Source: CAZOHN01 sp964579325 (GTDB lineage: Bacteria > Pseudomonadota > Alphaproteobacteria > Rhodobacterales > Rhodobacteraceae). Taken from it: a stretch of 5,064 bases of DNA. Below the pieces are notes generated by a model. It worked only from the letters and a program-made list of their open reading frames with translations, was not told the origin of the DNA and searched no databases. This document shows, in pieces, positions 1 through 5,064 of this stretch. The stretch spans positions 1-5,064 of the forward strand of contig CAZOHN010000246.1 of assembly GCA_964579325.1 (NCBI GenBank), given 5' to 3'. A program made the translations under genes and the position numbers. Each line of letters begins with the position of its first letter. Position 1 is the first letter of the stretch.

Positions 1-723
1 TCGGCGCATGGTGTACCGAAGGCGGTGCCGGAGGAGGCGCAGCGCCGCAACATGCTCGCGGTCGATGCCACCTGCCCGCTTGTGACGAAGGTTCACAACG
101 AGGCGAAGCGGCACAGCGAGAACGGCCTGCAGATGATCATGATCGGCCACGAGGGGCACCCCGAGACGGTGGGCACCATGGGGCAGCTGCCGCCGGGCGA
201 AGTGCTGCTGGTCGAGACGGTCGAGGACGTCGGCCGCGTGCAGGTGCGCGATCCGGCGAAACTGGCCTACGTCACCCAGACCACGCTTTCAGTCGACGAC
301 ACCGCCGAGATGGTCGAGGCGTTGCGGGTGCGGTTCCCGGCGATCGTGGGGCCGGGCAAGGAGGACATCTGCTATGCCACCACGAACCGGCAGGAAGCGG
401 TGAAGGCGATTGCGCCGAAGATCGACGCGCTTCTGGTGATCGGCGCACCGAATTCGTCGAACAGCATGCGGCTGGTCGAGGTCGGGCGTGCCGCGGGCTG
501 TCCCTATGCGCAGCTTGTTCAGCGCGCGGCCGAGATCGACTGGCGCGCGCTGGACGGCGCCCGCGCGATCGGGCTGACGGCCGGGGCCAGCGCTCCGGAG
601 GTGCTGGTGAACGAGGTTGTGGACGCCTTCCGCGCACGGTTCGAGGTGACGGTCGAGCTTGTCGAGACGGCGGTCGAGACCGTCGAGTTCAAGGTACCGC
701 GCGTGCTGAGGGAACCGGCATGA
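1..723 (+). CDS. ispH: 4-hydroxy-3-methylbut-2-enyl diphosphate reductase (IspH/LytB), 5'-truncated by window edge
   Basis: IspH is a cytosolic [4Fe-4S] enzyme that reduces HMBPP to IPP and DMAPP in the last step of the MEP pathway, the source of precursors for carotenoids, quinones and phytol. The open frame runs from the first base and begins SAHGV, matching the family motif around E. coli His74, so roughly 70 N-terminal residues lie outside the window, including the first cluster cysteine. The GTG at 25 is internal and not the start. In the 240 visible residues, two cluster cysteines are present: DATCPLVTK (codon 73-75) and DICYATTNR (codon 370-372). Substrate-binding motifs follow the family order: GHEGHPE (fragment residues 49-55), TQTTLS (92-97), NSSNS (151-155) and TAGASAPE (193-200). 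The last ~30 residues are a normal variable tail. The stop overlaps the next gene by ATGA, so it heads or sits inside a coupled operon. Identification is very secure. Confidence 0.97.
   Translation, partial: SAHGVPKAVPEEAQRRNMLAVDATCPLVTKVHNEAKRHSENGLQMIMIGHEGHPETVGTMGQLPPGEVLLVETVEDVGRVQVRDPAKLAYVTQTTLSVDDTAEMVEALRVRFPAIVGPGKEDICYATTNRQEAVKAIAPKIDALLVIGAPNSSNSMRLVEVGRAAGCPYAQLVQRAAEIDWRALDGARAIGLTAGASAPEVLVNEVVDAFRARFEVTVELVETAVETVEFKVPRVLREPA
708..714 (+). promoter_or_regulatory. Ribosome binding site of the methyltransferase gene
   Basis: GAGGGAA, inside the last codons of ispH, lies about 6-7 bases before the ATG at 720. It is a good Shine-Dalgarno match and supports the ATGA-overlapping start over any later one. 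It also lets the methyltransferase start both by coupling and independently. Confidence 0.6.
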
Positions 724-1346
724 GCGATGCCGAGACGATCGCCTTCTACGACCTCCAGGCTGAAGCCTACAGGAAGATCGCGGAGCAGACTGCAAGCCCG
801 CACCTCGCACAGATGATGGAACGGCTGCCCCCGGGAGCGCATGTGCTGGACCTCGGGTGTGGACCCGGCCAGGATTCCCGGGAGTTTGCACGCGCGGGGT
901 TCCGGGTTACCGCGATGGATGCAAGCCTCGAAATGGTCCGTCAGGCCGCGATGCATACCGGCGTCACCACGCGACACGCCCCTTTCGACGCGCTCGATGA
1001 TGTCGACACATTCGATGCCGTCTGGGCGAGCTTCTCGCTGCTGCACGCGCAGCGCAACGATCTTCCCCGACACATCTCCGCGATGTCCCGGGCGCTCAGG
1101 ACGGGCGGGCTGCTTTACGTCGCGATGAAGATTGGAACAGGCGAGGGCCGCGACCGGCTGGGGCGGTTCTATACCTACATGACGGCTTCCGAATTGCGCG
1201 GCTTGGTCGAGGCAGCGGGCTTTGCGGTGCTGGGCACCGAAGAAGGCAGCGCCCGAGGGTTTGAAGGATCGGTGGCGCCTTTCGTCGCCCTGACGGCCCT
1301 CCGGCTGGCTGACGACGCAGCCAGCGATGCAGATCCCGCGGCATGA
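720..1346 (+). CDS. Class I SAM-dependent methyltransferase, substrate unknown
   Basis: This 208-residue protein has a Rossmann-fold methyltransferase core. Motif I is VLDLGCGPG (residues 42-50), which binds S-adenosylmethionine. The acidic residue ending strand 2 is Asp67 in VTAMDAS, expected to hold the ribose hydroxyls. Motif IV-like FDAVWASFSLLH is at 98-109, and the post-core LRTGGLLYVAMK at 126-137. A C-terminal segment with GRDRLGRFYTYM and an ELRGLVEAAGF helix closes the fold (143-168). The N-terminal ~37 residues (FYDLQAEAYRKIAEQ) form the usual helical cap over the SAM site. There is no signal peptide or membrane segment, so it is cytosolic. The start is set by the ATGA overlap with ispH and a Shine-Dalgarno at 708. 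The stop overlaps the next start, again ATGA. Its substrate cannot be read from sequence. Position next to ispH alone does not make it an isoprenoid or quinone methyltransferase, since it lacks recognisable UbiE/UbiG signatures. Confidence 0.88.
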   Translation: MSDAETIAFYDLQAEAYRKIAEQTASPHLAQMMERLPPGAHVLDLGCGPGQDSREFARAGFRVTAMDASLEMVRQAAMHTGVTTRHAPFDALDDVDTFDAVWASFSLLHAQRNDLPRHISAMSRALRTGGLLYVAMKIGTGEGRDRLGRFYTYMTASELRGLVEAAGFAVLGTEEGSARGFEGSVAPFVALTALRLADDAASDADPAA

Positions 1347-1795
1347 CGCCTGTCCCCCGTTCCGCCCTGATCCTCGGTCTCGCCGGCACGCTCCCCTTCC
1401 TCTGGGGAGCAGTGACCATGCTTGTGCCCGACCTTGTCGACTGGGGCAGCCGGGCGATCGGGCCGCGGTTCGTGGGGCCCTACGTCAGCCTCGCCTATGG
1501 CACGGTGATCCTTGCCTTCATGTCTGGCGTCCTGTGGGGCTTTGCGACCCGGGGGGAGGGCCAGGTCGCGACTTCGGGCTACATCCTGAGCGTGGTGCCC
1601 GCACTCTGGGCCTTCTTCTTCGTGGGCGGCGGGCCGACCTCGGCGGCGGTCTACCTGATCGCGGGGTTCGTGGGGCTTCTCGGCCTCGACTGGATGTTCT
1701 GGAAGCAGGACCTCGCGCCGCCATGGTGGATGCGGCTGCGCGCGCTCCTGACCGCCATCGTCGTCGCTGCCCTCCTCGTGGTGGTCTATGCCTGA
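1343..1795 (+). CDS. DUF3429 family integral membrane protein
   Basis: A 150-residue, very hydrophobic protein with about five predicted membrane helices, by eye at residues 7-28, 44-67, 78-96, 98-117 and 131-149. The segment AYGTVILAFMSGVLWGFA (51-68) is the hallmark stretch of DUF3429 proteins, small inner-membrane proteins of proteobacteria with no established function. A Trp-rich cytosolic or interfacial patch (LDWMFWKQDLAPPWW) precedes the last helix. There is no cleavable signal peptide; the first helix follows a short PRS N-terminus. Translation appears coupled on both sides: its ATG overlaps the methyltransferase stop by 4 bases with no clear Shine-Dalgarno of its own, and its last 8 bases overlap rnhA. 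Family assignment is from motif memory and good. Function is unknown, and membership of this operon does not settle it. Confidence 0.82.
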   Translation: MTPVPRSALILGLAGTLPFLWGAVTMLVPDLVDWGSRAIGPRFVGPYVSLAYGTVILAFMSGVLWGFATRGEGQVATSGYILSVVPALWAFFFVGGGPTSAAVYLIAGFVGLLGLDWMFWKQDLAPPWWMRLRALLTAIVVAALLVVVYA

Positions 1796-2267
1796 CCTCT
1801 TCGCCTTCACCGACGGCGCCTGTTCAGGAAACCCCGGCCCCGGTGGGTGGGGCGTGCTCCTGCAGGCCAAGGACGGCGCGGCGGTGGTGAAGGAGCGGGA
1901 ACTGAGCGGTGGCGAGGCCGACACGACCAACAACCGCATGGAGCTGATGGCGGCGATCATGGCGCTGGAAAGCCTGTCGCGACCCTCGGACATCACCATC
2001 GTCACCGACAGCGCCTATGTGAAGAACGGCGTCAGCGAGTGGATCCACAGCTGGAAGCGCAAGGGCTGGCGCACGGCGGGCGGCAGCCCGGTGAAGAACG
2101 TGGAGCTCTGGCAGCGGCTCGACGCGGCGCGGGAGCGGCACAAGGTCCGGTGGGAGTGGATCAAGGGCCATGCCGGGCACACCGAGAACGAACGTGCCGA
2201 CGAACTGGCGCGGGCCGGGATGGCTCCGTTCAAACCCTCGCGTCCGGCGAGACCGGCGCCACCGTGA
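1788..2267 (+). CDS. rnhA: Ribonuclease HI
   Basis: RNase HI cleaves the RNA strand of RNA-DNA hybrids, removing R-loops and primer RNA. The 159-residue protein shows the full active site: Asp9 in FTDGACSGNPGPGGWG, Glu52 in TTNNRMELMAA, Asp74 in IVTDSAYV, His128 in WIKGHAGH and Asp138 in NERADELAR. These correspond to E. coli D10, E48, D70, H124 and D134. The basic handle region WKRKGWRTAGGSPVKN (89-104) that grips the hybrid is also present, so this is the E. coli-like type and not the handle-less one. Length is close to the 155 of E. coli; the last ~11 residues (KPSRPARPAPP) are a Pro/Arg-rich tail outside the fold. Its ATG lies 8 bases inside the DUF3429 gene and lacks a strong Shine-Dalgarno, so translation is probably coupled. 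It is the last intact gene of the ispH chain. Confidence 0.97.
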   Translation: MPDLFAFTDGACSGNPGPGGWGVLLQAKDGAAVVKERELSGGEADTTNNRMELMAAIMALESLSRPSDITIVTDSAYVKNGVSEWIHSWKRKGWRTAGGSPVKNVELWQRLDAARERHKVRWEWIKGHAGHTENERADELARAGMAPFKPSRPARPAPP

Positions 2268-2362
2268 AACCGGTCGTCCTTGTGGACTTCGCGTCGGCGG
2301 TGGTCTTCGCGCTGTCAGGGATGTCAACGTTCGTCCCGAAGGCGGGGAAGCCAACGTCCTGA
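2264..2362 (+). pseudogene. Possible truncated TRIC/UPF0126 channel gene remnant (N-terminal fragment)
   Basis: A GTG overlapping the rnhA stop (GTGA) opens a frame of 32 codons. The first 19 residues read MKPVVLVDFASAVVFALSG. The core DFASAVVFALSG closely resembles the start of TRIC-type (YicG/UPF0126) cation channel proteins, in which a first helix ends in a VFA-[LI]-[ST]-GA motif. After FALSG the similarity stops (MSTFVPKAGKPTS) and a TGA follows. The expected downstream glycine-rich GGGTxRD motif is not found in any forward frame up to 2635. The stop-start overlap continues the coupling pattern of the operon and suggests a once functional fifth gene, now cut down by a deletion. No Shine-Dalgarno is evident. 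The matching stretch is short, so chance similarity or a genuine small membrane peptide remain possible. Confidence 0.35.
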
Positions 2363-2635
2363 TCAAGCCTTCCCATCTCGGGCATACCGCTACCGCGCAA
2401 ACCATCATCGCGCGGACGATAGGTGGCGGGCGGATTTCAAGGGGGAAAGGGAGCGGCAAGACGCCCGGCGCCGCAGGCTGGGTGGGGGCTGTTGACCGCG
2501 ACACCGGGCTAAGCGCTTGCTCGCTCTGGGACTGGTATGCCGGTCAAAGCGGGCGGCCTTTGGGAAAGATAGGGGTCTTTTCGTGGCATCACGGAAATCC
2601 TTGCGCGAGGCTGCCGCCCGCGTCAGAGTTGCGGC
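2363..2635. other. Gene-poor stretch between the rnhA chain and the DUF2794 gene
   Basis: About 270 bases with no protein-like frame that I recognise on either strand. The frames that cross it run through real genes out of phase or end without conserved motifs. Part of it (about 2340-2430 and 2500-2635) reads less GC-rich than the neighbouring genes. It should hold the end of the rnhA transcript and the promoter of the DUF2794 gene, but no convincing -35/-10 pair is visible. Small structures seen are an AAGCGCTT palindrome at 2511-2518 and a weak AAAGA/TCTTT hairpin at 2565-2580 followed by a single extra T. Neither is strong enough to call as an operator or terminator. Confidence 0.5.
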
Positions 2636-2983
2636 ATGACGGTCACGTTCCTTCCGCCCGCCGGCCATACCGGGCGCATGCCGGAGCAGGTGAGTTTCGA
2701 CAGGACCGAGCTTTCGGTGATCCTGTCGCTTTACGGTCGCATGGTCGCCGCCGGGGAGTGGCGCGACTACGGGATGTCCTGCCTGCGCGAAGTGGCCGTG
2801 TTCGCGGTGTTCCGCCGGACCGCCGAGACCCCACTTTACCGGATCGAGAAGCGCCCGAAGCTGCGGCAGAGGCAGGCGATGTACTCCGTCGTGGGCGCTG
2901 AGGGGCAGGTTCTGAAACGCGGCAACGACCTGCGCGCCGTGATGTGCGTGCTGGAGCGCAAGCTGATCCGCCCTGTGGAGTGA
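2636..2983 (+). CDS. DUF2794 family protein, function unknown
   Basis: A 115-residue soluble protein matching the DUF2794 family, found essentially in alphaproteobacteria. Recognisable family stretches are VSFDRTELSVILSLYGRMV (residues 19-37), GEWRDYG (40-46), AVFAVFRR (54-61), PLYRIEKRPKL (66-76), YSVVGAEGQVLKRG (83-96) and a final helix with VLERKL (105-110). No catalytic or metal-binding residues stand out, and no signal peptide or membrane segment is present. The first ~17 residues (PPAGHTGRMPEQ) are low in conservation, as usual for the family. Two in-frame ATGs are possible, at 2636 and 2678, and neither has a clear Shine-Dalgarno; I chose the first because family members usually carry a short variable leader. 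It is monocistronic in this window and converges with tspO. Its role is not known, and nothing ties it to pigment synthesis beyond position. Confidence 0.85.
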   Translation: MTVTFLPPAGHTGRMPEQVSFDRTELSVILSLYGRMVAAGEWRDYGMSCLREVAVFAVFRRTAETPLYRIEKRPKLRQRQAMYSVVGAEGQVLKRGNDLRAVMCVLERKLIRPVE

Positions 2984-2984
2984 C

Positions 2985-3023
2985 CGGCCGCGACGACGGC
3001 TCAGGTAGCCGCGGCGGCGGCCG
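2985..3023. terminator. Nested inverted repeat at the convergent DUF2794/tspO junction, possible bidirectional terminator
   Basis: CGGCCGC at 2985-2991 pairs with GCGGCCG at 3017-3023. Inside it CGGCT (2997-3001) pairs with AGCCG (3007-3011) around a CAGGT loop. The structure begins 2 bases after the DUF2794 stop and reaches into the last codons of tspO, where GCC-rich codons encode an alanine tail. A symmetric hairpin between convergent genes could end both transcripts. There is no T-run on either side, so intrinsic termination is doubtful and part of the pairing may simply reflect GC-rich codons. Confidence 0.3.
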
Positions 3024-3471
3024 ACGGATTTCGCCGGACGATCGAGTAGTTCAGCGCGAAGGCGACCGAGACCCAGAGCAGGTAGGGCGCGATCAGAAGG
3101 CGCGCGACAGGGTCGAGCGGCCAGACGGTGACCAGCGTGCCCAGCACCGACAGCCATAGGAAACCGATGATGACGAGCGCGGCCCTGATCCGGCGCAGAC
3201 CGAAGAAGATCGGCGTCCAGAGCGTGTTGAGCGCGATCTGGAGCGCCCAGAAGGCCATCGCGTAGGCGCTGCCTTCCATCGGCGCGACGCGGGCGCCGGT
3301 CACGGCGAGGCAGATGTAGAGCACAGTCCAGGCGACGGGAAACAGCCAGTTCGGCGGCGTCCATGGCGGCTTGGCGAGGCTCCGGTACCAGTCGCCTGGC
3401 GGGAACATCGACCCCGTCGCAGCGGCGGCGCAGCACGCCCCGAGGAAGATGATGAACAGACCCCAATCCAT
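3001..3471 (-). CDS. tspO: Tryptophan-rich sensory protein TspO (CrtK)
   Basis: TspO/MBR proteins are five-helix membrane proteins that bind porphyrins. In Rhodobacter sphaeroides the homologue sits in the outer membrane and dampens expression of photopigment genes under oxygen. This 156-residue protein has near-family length (158 in R. sphaeroides) and strong similarity from memory: MDWGLFIIFL start, GDWYRSLAKPPWTPPNW (residues 26-42), FPVAWTVLY (44-52), MEGSAYAMAFWALQ (65-78), LNTLWTPIFFGLRR (81-94), PYLLWVSVAFALNY (129-142). Trp37, Trp42 and Trp48 belong to the conserved aromatic set. Helices lie at about 3-20, 43-62, 68-90, 97-118 and 124-144. The start at 3471 is chosen over an in-frame start at 3543 because GGGAGG sits 8 bases before it and the homologues begin there. 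It ends in an alanine tail. It follows crtB by 31 bases, the order known from Rhodobacter crt operons. Confidence 0.95.
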   Translation of the reverse strand: MDWGLFIIFLGACCAAAATGSMFPPGDWYRSLAKPPWTPPNWLFPVAWTVLYICLAVTGARVAPMEGSAYAMAFWALQIALNTLWTPIFFGLRRIRAALVIIGFLWLSVLGTLVTVWPLDPVARLLIAPYLLWVSVAFALNYSIVRRNPSAAAAAT

Positions 3472-3479
3472 TGCGTGCG

Positions 3480-3485
3480 CCTCCC
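3480..3485 (-). promoter_or_regulatory. Ribosome binding site of tspO
   Basis: On the minus strand GGGAGG precedes the ATG at 3471 by 8 bases. It is a near-perfect Shine-Dalgarno and decides the tspO start, excluding the upstream in-frame start that would overlap crtB. It implies that tspO is translated independently, unlike crtB, whose start is coupled to crtI. Confidence 0.75.
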
Positions 3486-3502
3486 AATGGGGACGATGTA
3501 GG

Positions 3503-4543
3503 TCACGCGCGGCGGCGATCCAACCCGCGACGGTCCCTTTCACGTGCCTCGAGGTCAGCGAGGATGGTCAGGAGCGCACCGGTCCGCCCCTCGCCCCATG
3601 CGGAGGTCGCGCGGACCGGGCGGGCCGCGGCATCGACAAGGAACTCGGTTTCGGGCAGCGGACGGGCATAGATCACGGCGGATTTCGGCATTGCCATCGT
3701 GGCGCAGGTGCGCAGCAGGGCCAGCCCGAGCCAGCCCATCTTCTGCGCCGAGGTGGTGCGGGCCCGGCGGGTGATGCTGTCGTGCCCGGCTCGTGCGACC
3801 TCGCGACCGATGCCGTCGTAGATGTGGCGGGCGGCAAAGATGCCGGGCCGACAGGCGGGTGGCAGCGCCCCCACCCCGGCCTCGGCCCGGAAGTAGAGCC
3901 GCGCGGCTTCTGAAAGCAGGCGCCGGGTCATGGTGCGGATCTCGGGGCTGGGCCGGGGGTTGCGCAGGAAGGCATCGGGGTCGGACCCGGCATCGGCGAA
4001 CCAGTCGGTCGGCAGGTAGAGCCTGCCCTCGGCGGCATCCTCGCCCACGTCGCGGGCAATGTTGGTGAGTTGCATCGCGGCGCCGAGGTCACAGGCTCGC
4101 GCGAGCGCGTGGGCGTCACGCACTCGCATCAGGACGCACATCATGGCGCCCACGGCCGAGGCGACGCGGGCGGAATAGTCGAGCACGCCCGAAAGTGTCT
4201 CGTAGCGGCGGCCCACGGCATCCCAGGCGAAGCCTTCCAGCAGCGCTTCGGGCAGCGCGCGGGGCATCTCGAAATCGGCCACGACGGCGGCAAAGGCGCG
4301 GTCGGGTGCGGCATTGACCGGGCGGCCGGCATAGACGAGATCGAGCCGGTCGCGCAGGCGCAGCACGGCGGTCGCCTTTTCCCGCCCCTCGTCGACCGCG
4401 TCATCGGCCAGCCGGCAGAAGGCATAGAGCGCAAGCGCGGGGTCGCGGACCCGTGCGGGCAGGAGCCGCGAGGCGGTATGGAACGACAGTGACCCGGTGC
4501 GGATCGCCTCGCGGCAGGCCGCCATGTCCTCGGGCGCGATCAT
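3503..4543 (-). CDS. crtB: 15-cis-phytoene synthase CrtB
   Basis: CrtB condenses two geranylgeranyl diphosphates to phytoene through prephytoene diphosphate, the committed carotenoid step, in the cytosol or at the membrane surface. The 346-residue protein has the squalene/phytoene synthase fold with both magnesium-binding motifs. The first is FCRLADDAVDEG (residues 42-53, Asp47, Asp48, Asp51). The second is QLTNIARDVGEDAAEGRLYLP (158-178, Asp165 and Asp169). SLSFHTASRLLP (18-29), near the N-terminus, is the substrate-lid region typical of the family, and FAARHIYDGIG (236-246) is the conserved late helix. Length fits Rhodobacter CrtB (about 355). The ATG at 4543 overlaps the crtI stop (ATGA) and has only a weak Shine-Dalgarno, so translation is likely coupled. 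A longer frame back to 4717 overlaps crtI out of phase and is not real. The C-terminus after ~325 is Arg-rich and poorly conserved. Confidence 0.96.
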   Translation of the reverse strand: MIAPEDMAACREAIRTGSLSFHTASRLLPARVRDPALALYAFCRLADDAVDEGREKATAVLRLRDRLDLVYAGRPVNAAPDRAFAAVVADFEMPRALPEALLEGFAWDAVGRRYETLSGVLDYSARVASAVGAMMCVLMRVRDAHALARACDLGAAMQLTNIARDVGEDAAEGRLYLPTDWFADAGSDPDAFLRNPRPSPEIRTMTRRLLSEAARLYFRAEAGVGALPPACRPGIFAARHIYDGIGREVARAGHDSITRRARTTSAQKMGWLGLALLRTCATMAMPKSAVIYARPLPETEFLVDAAARPVRATSAWGEGRTGALLTILADLEARERDRRGLDRRRA

Positions 4544-5064
4544 TCCGCGGCCATCGGCAGGGGTTCGACCGCCAGCCGCCGGAGCGCGTCGGGCACCAGT
4601 TGCGCCAGGACCTCGGCGGTCGCGATCACGCCCGGCACGCCGGCTCCCGGATGGGTGCCCGCGCCGGTGAGGTAGAGACCGGGCAGTTCCTCGGACACGT
4701 TGTGCGGGCGGAACCACGCCGATTGCAGGATGCGGGGCTCGATCGAGAAGCCCGCGCCGTAGGGCGACAGGTAGCGGTCGCGGAAGGTCTCGGGCGTGAA
4801 GACGAGGCTTTCGGTGATGTGCTTCGAGACGCCGGGCAACAGCCGCTCCTCGAGCATCGCGAGCATCTTCGCACGGTATCGCTCCGCCTCCCGCGCCCAG
4901 TCCACGCCGTTGTCATGGCCGAGATGCGGGACGGGGGACAGGGCGTAGAAGGTGTCGTCGCCCTCGGGCGCGACCGTGGGGTCGGTCACCGAGGGGCGGT
5001 GAACGTAGAGCGACATGTCGTCGGCTAGGCGTCCCCGGATGAAGATGTCCTTGATGTGCTCGCG
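4540..5064 (-). CDS. crtI: Phytoene desaturase CrtI, C-terminal part (5' end beyond window)
   Basis: CrtI is an FAD-dependent, membrane-associated desaturase that converts phytoene to neurosporene or lycopene. Only the last 174 residues are present; the frame is open to the window edge, where it begins REHIKDIFIRG. The N-terminal dinucleotide-binding fold and roughly two thirds of a ~510-residue enzyme are missing. The fragment contains the bacterial phytoene desaturase signature around LYLTGAGTHPGAGVPGV (bases about 4619-4671), which closes the FAD site. It also has MSLYVHRPSVTDPTVAP and FYALSPVPHLGH (fragment residues 17-33 and 39-50) and GFSIEPRILQSAWFRPHN (105-122), all typical of Rhodobacter-type CrtI. 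The ATG at 5016 is internal. It is read just ahead of crtB and overlaps it by ATGA. How many desaturation steps it performs cannot be judged from this part. Any promoter, and any PpsR or FNR control, would lie outside the window. Confidence 0.95.
   Translation of the reverse strand, partial: REHIKDIFIRGRLADDMSLYVHRPSVTDPTVAPEGDDTFYALSPVPHLGHDNGVDWAREAERYRAKMLAMLEERLLPGVSKHITESLVFTPETFRDRYLSPYGAGFSIEPRILQSAWFRPHNVSEELPGLYLTGAGTHPGAGVPGVIATAEVLAQLVPDALRRLAVEPLPMAAE

Noticed and set aside
1824..2504. Minus-strand 226-codon frame opposite rnhA
   Set aside because: It is antisense to the complete, motif-verified rnhA gene and has a low-complexity Arg/Pro composition.
2511..2518. AAGCGCTT palindrome as a regulator site
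   Set aside because: An 8-bp palindrome is expected by chance, the flanks do not extend it well, and no promoter elements are visible beside it.
2492..2520. TTGACC as a -35 box for the DUF2794 gene
   Set aside because: No acceptable -10 hexamer lies 16-18 bases downstream (GCTTGC at that spacing).
2557..2581. CCTTT / AAAGA / TCTTTT run resembling a small terminator hairpin
   Set aside because: The stem is only 5 A/T-rich pairs with a 6-base loop and one extra T; too weak for an intrinsic terminator.
2170..2901. Plus-strand frame of 243 codons bridging rnhA, the intergenic stretch and DUF2794
   Set aside because: Both ends are off-frame copies of real genes, and the middle (about 2300-2630) has no motif I recognise and no credible start.
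2405..3487. Long minus-strand frame of 360 codons across DUF2794 and tspO
   Set aside because: It is the antisense and off-frame shadow typical of high-GC DNA; it shows no family motifs and conflicts with two well-supported genes.
3472..3543. Longer tspO start at 3543, adding 24 residues
   Set aside because: It overlaps the crtB end, the added residues are not TspO-like, and a strong GGGAGG lies just before the ATG at 3471.
4544..4717. N-terminal extension of crtB back to 4717
   Set aside because: The added 58 residues are Arg/Gly/Pro-rich out-of-phase translation of crtI; the ATGA overlap at 4540-4543 fits the family start.

Overview
The window is high-GC DNA, densely coded, and most probably from a Rhodobacterales-type alphaproteobacterium (Rhodobacter/Roseobacter relatives). 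Three things support this: a crtI-crtB-tspO gene order known from Rhodobacter carotenoid clusters, a DUF2794 gene (an essentially alphaproteobacterial family), and GC-rich codon use throughout. The assignment is made by reading the proteins, without database comparison.

Left part, plus strand (1-2267): a tightly packed gene chain. It holds the 3' three quarters of ispH (last enzyme of the MEP isoprenoid pathway), a class I SAM-dependent methyltransferase of unknown substrate, a five-helix DUF3429 membrane protein, and rnhA (ribonuclease HI). Successive genes overlap by 4, 4 and 8 bases, which points to one transcript with translational coupling. The rnhA stop overlaps a GTG (GTGA) that opens a 32-codon frame. 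Its first part resembles the N-terminus of TRIC/UPF0126 membrane proteins and then breaks off, so it is a possible gene remnant.

Middle (2363-2983): about 270 bases with no convincing gene, then a plus-strand DUF2794 gene. It converges on the carotenoid genes with only 17 bases between the two stop codons. A nested GC-rich inverted repeat lies across that junction.

Right part, minus strand (3001-5064): crtI (C-terminal third only, cut by the window edge), crtB (phytoene synthase) and tspO (outer-membrane tryptophan-rich sensory protein, also called CrtK), read in that order. crtI and crtB overlap by 4 bases; crtB and tspO are 31 bases apart, and tspO has its own good ribosome binding site. 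CrtB joins two GGPP to phytoene, CrtI desaturates phytoene, and TspO in Rhodobacter links oxygen/tetrapyrrole status to expression of pigment genes. ispH, which supplies IPP/DMAPP for the same pathway, lies about 2 kb away in the opposite orientation.

I found no mobile element, tRNA, rRNA, CRISPR array or clear new system. The points most worth a second look are the possible TRIC remnant after rnhA, the gene-poor stretch that follows it, and the unusual neighbour on the tspO side of the carotenoid genes.
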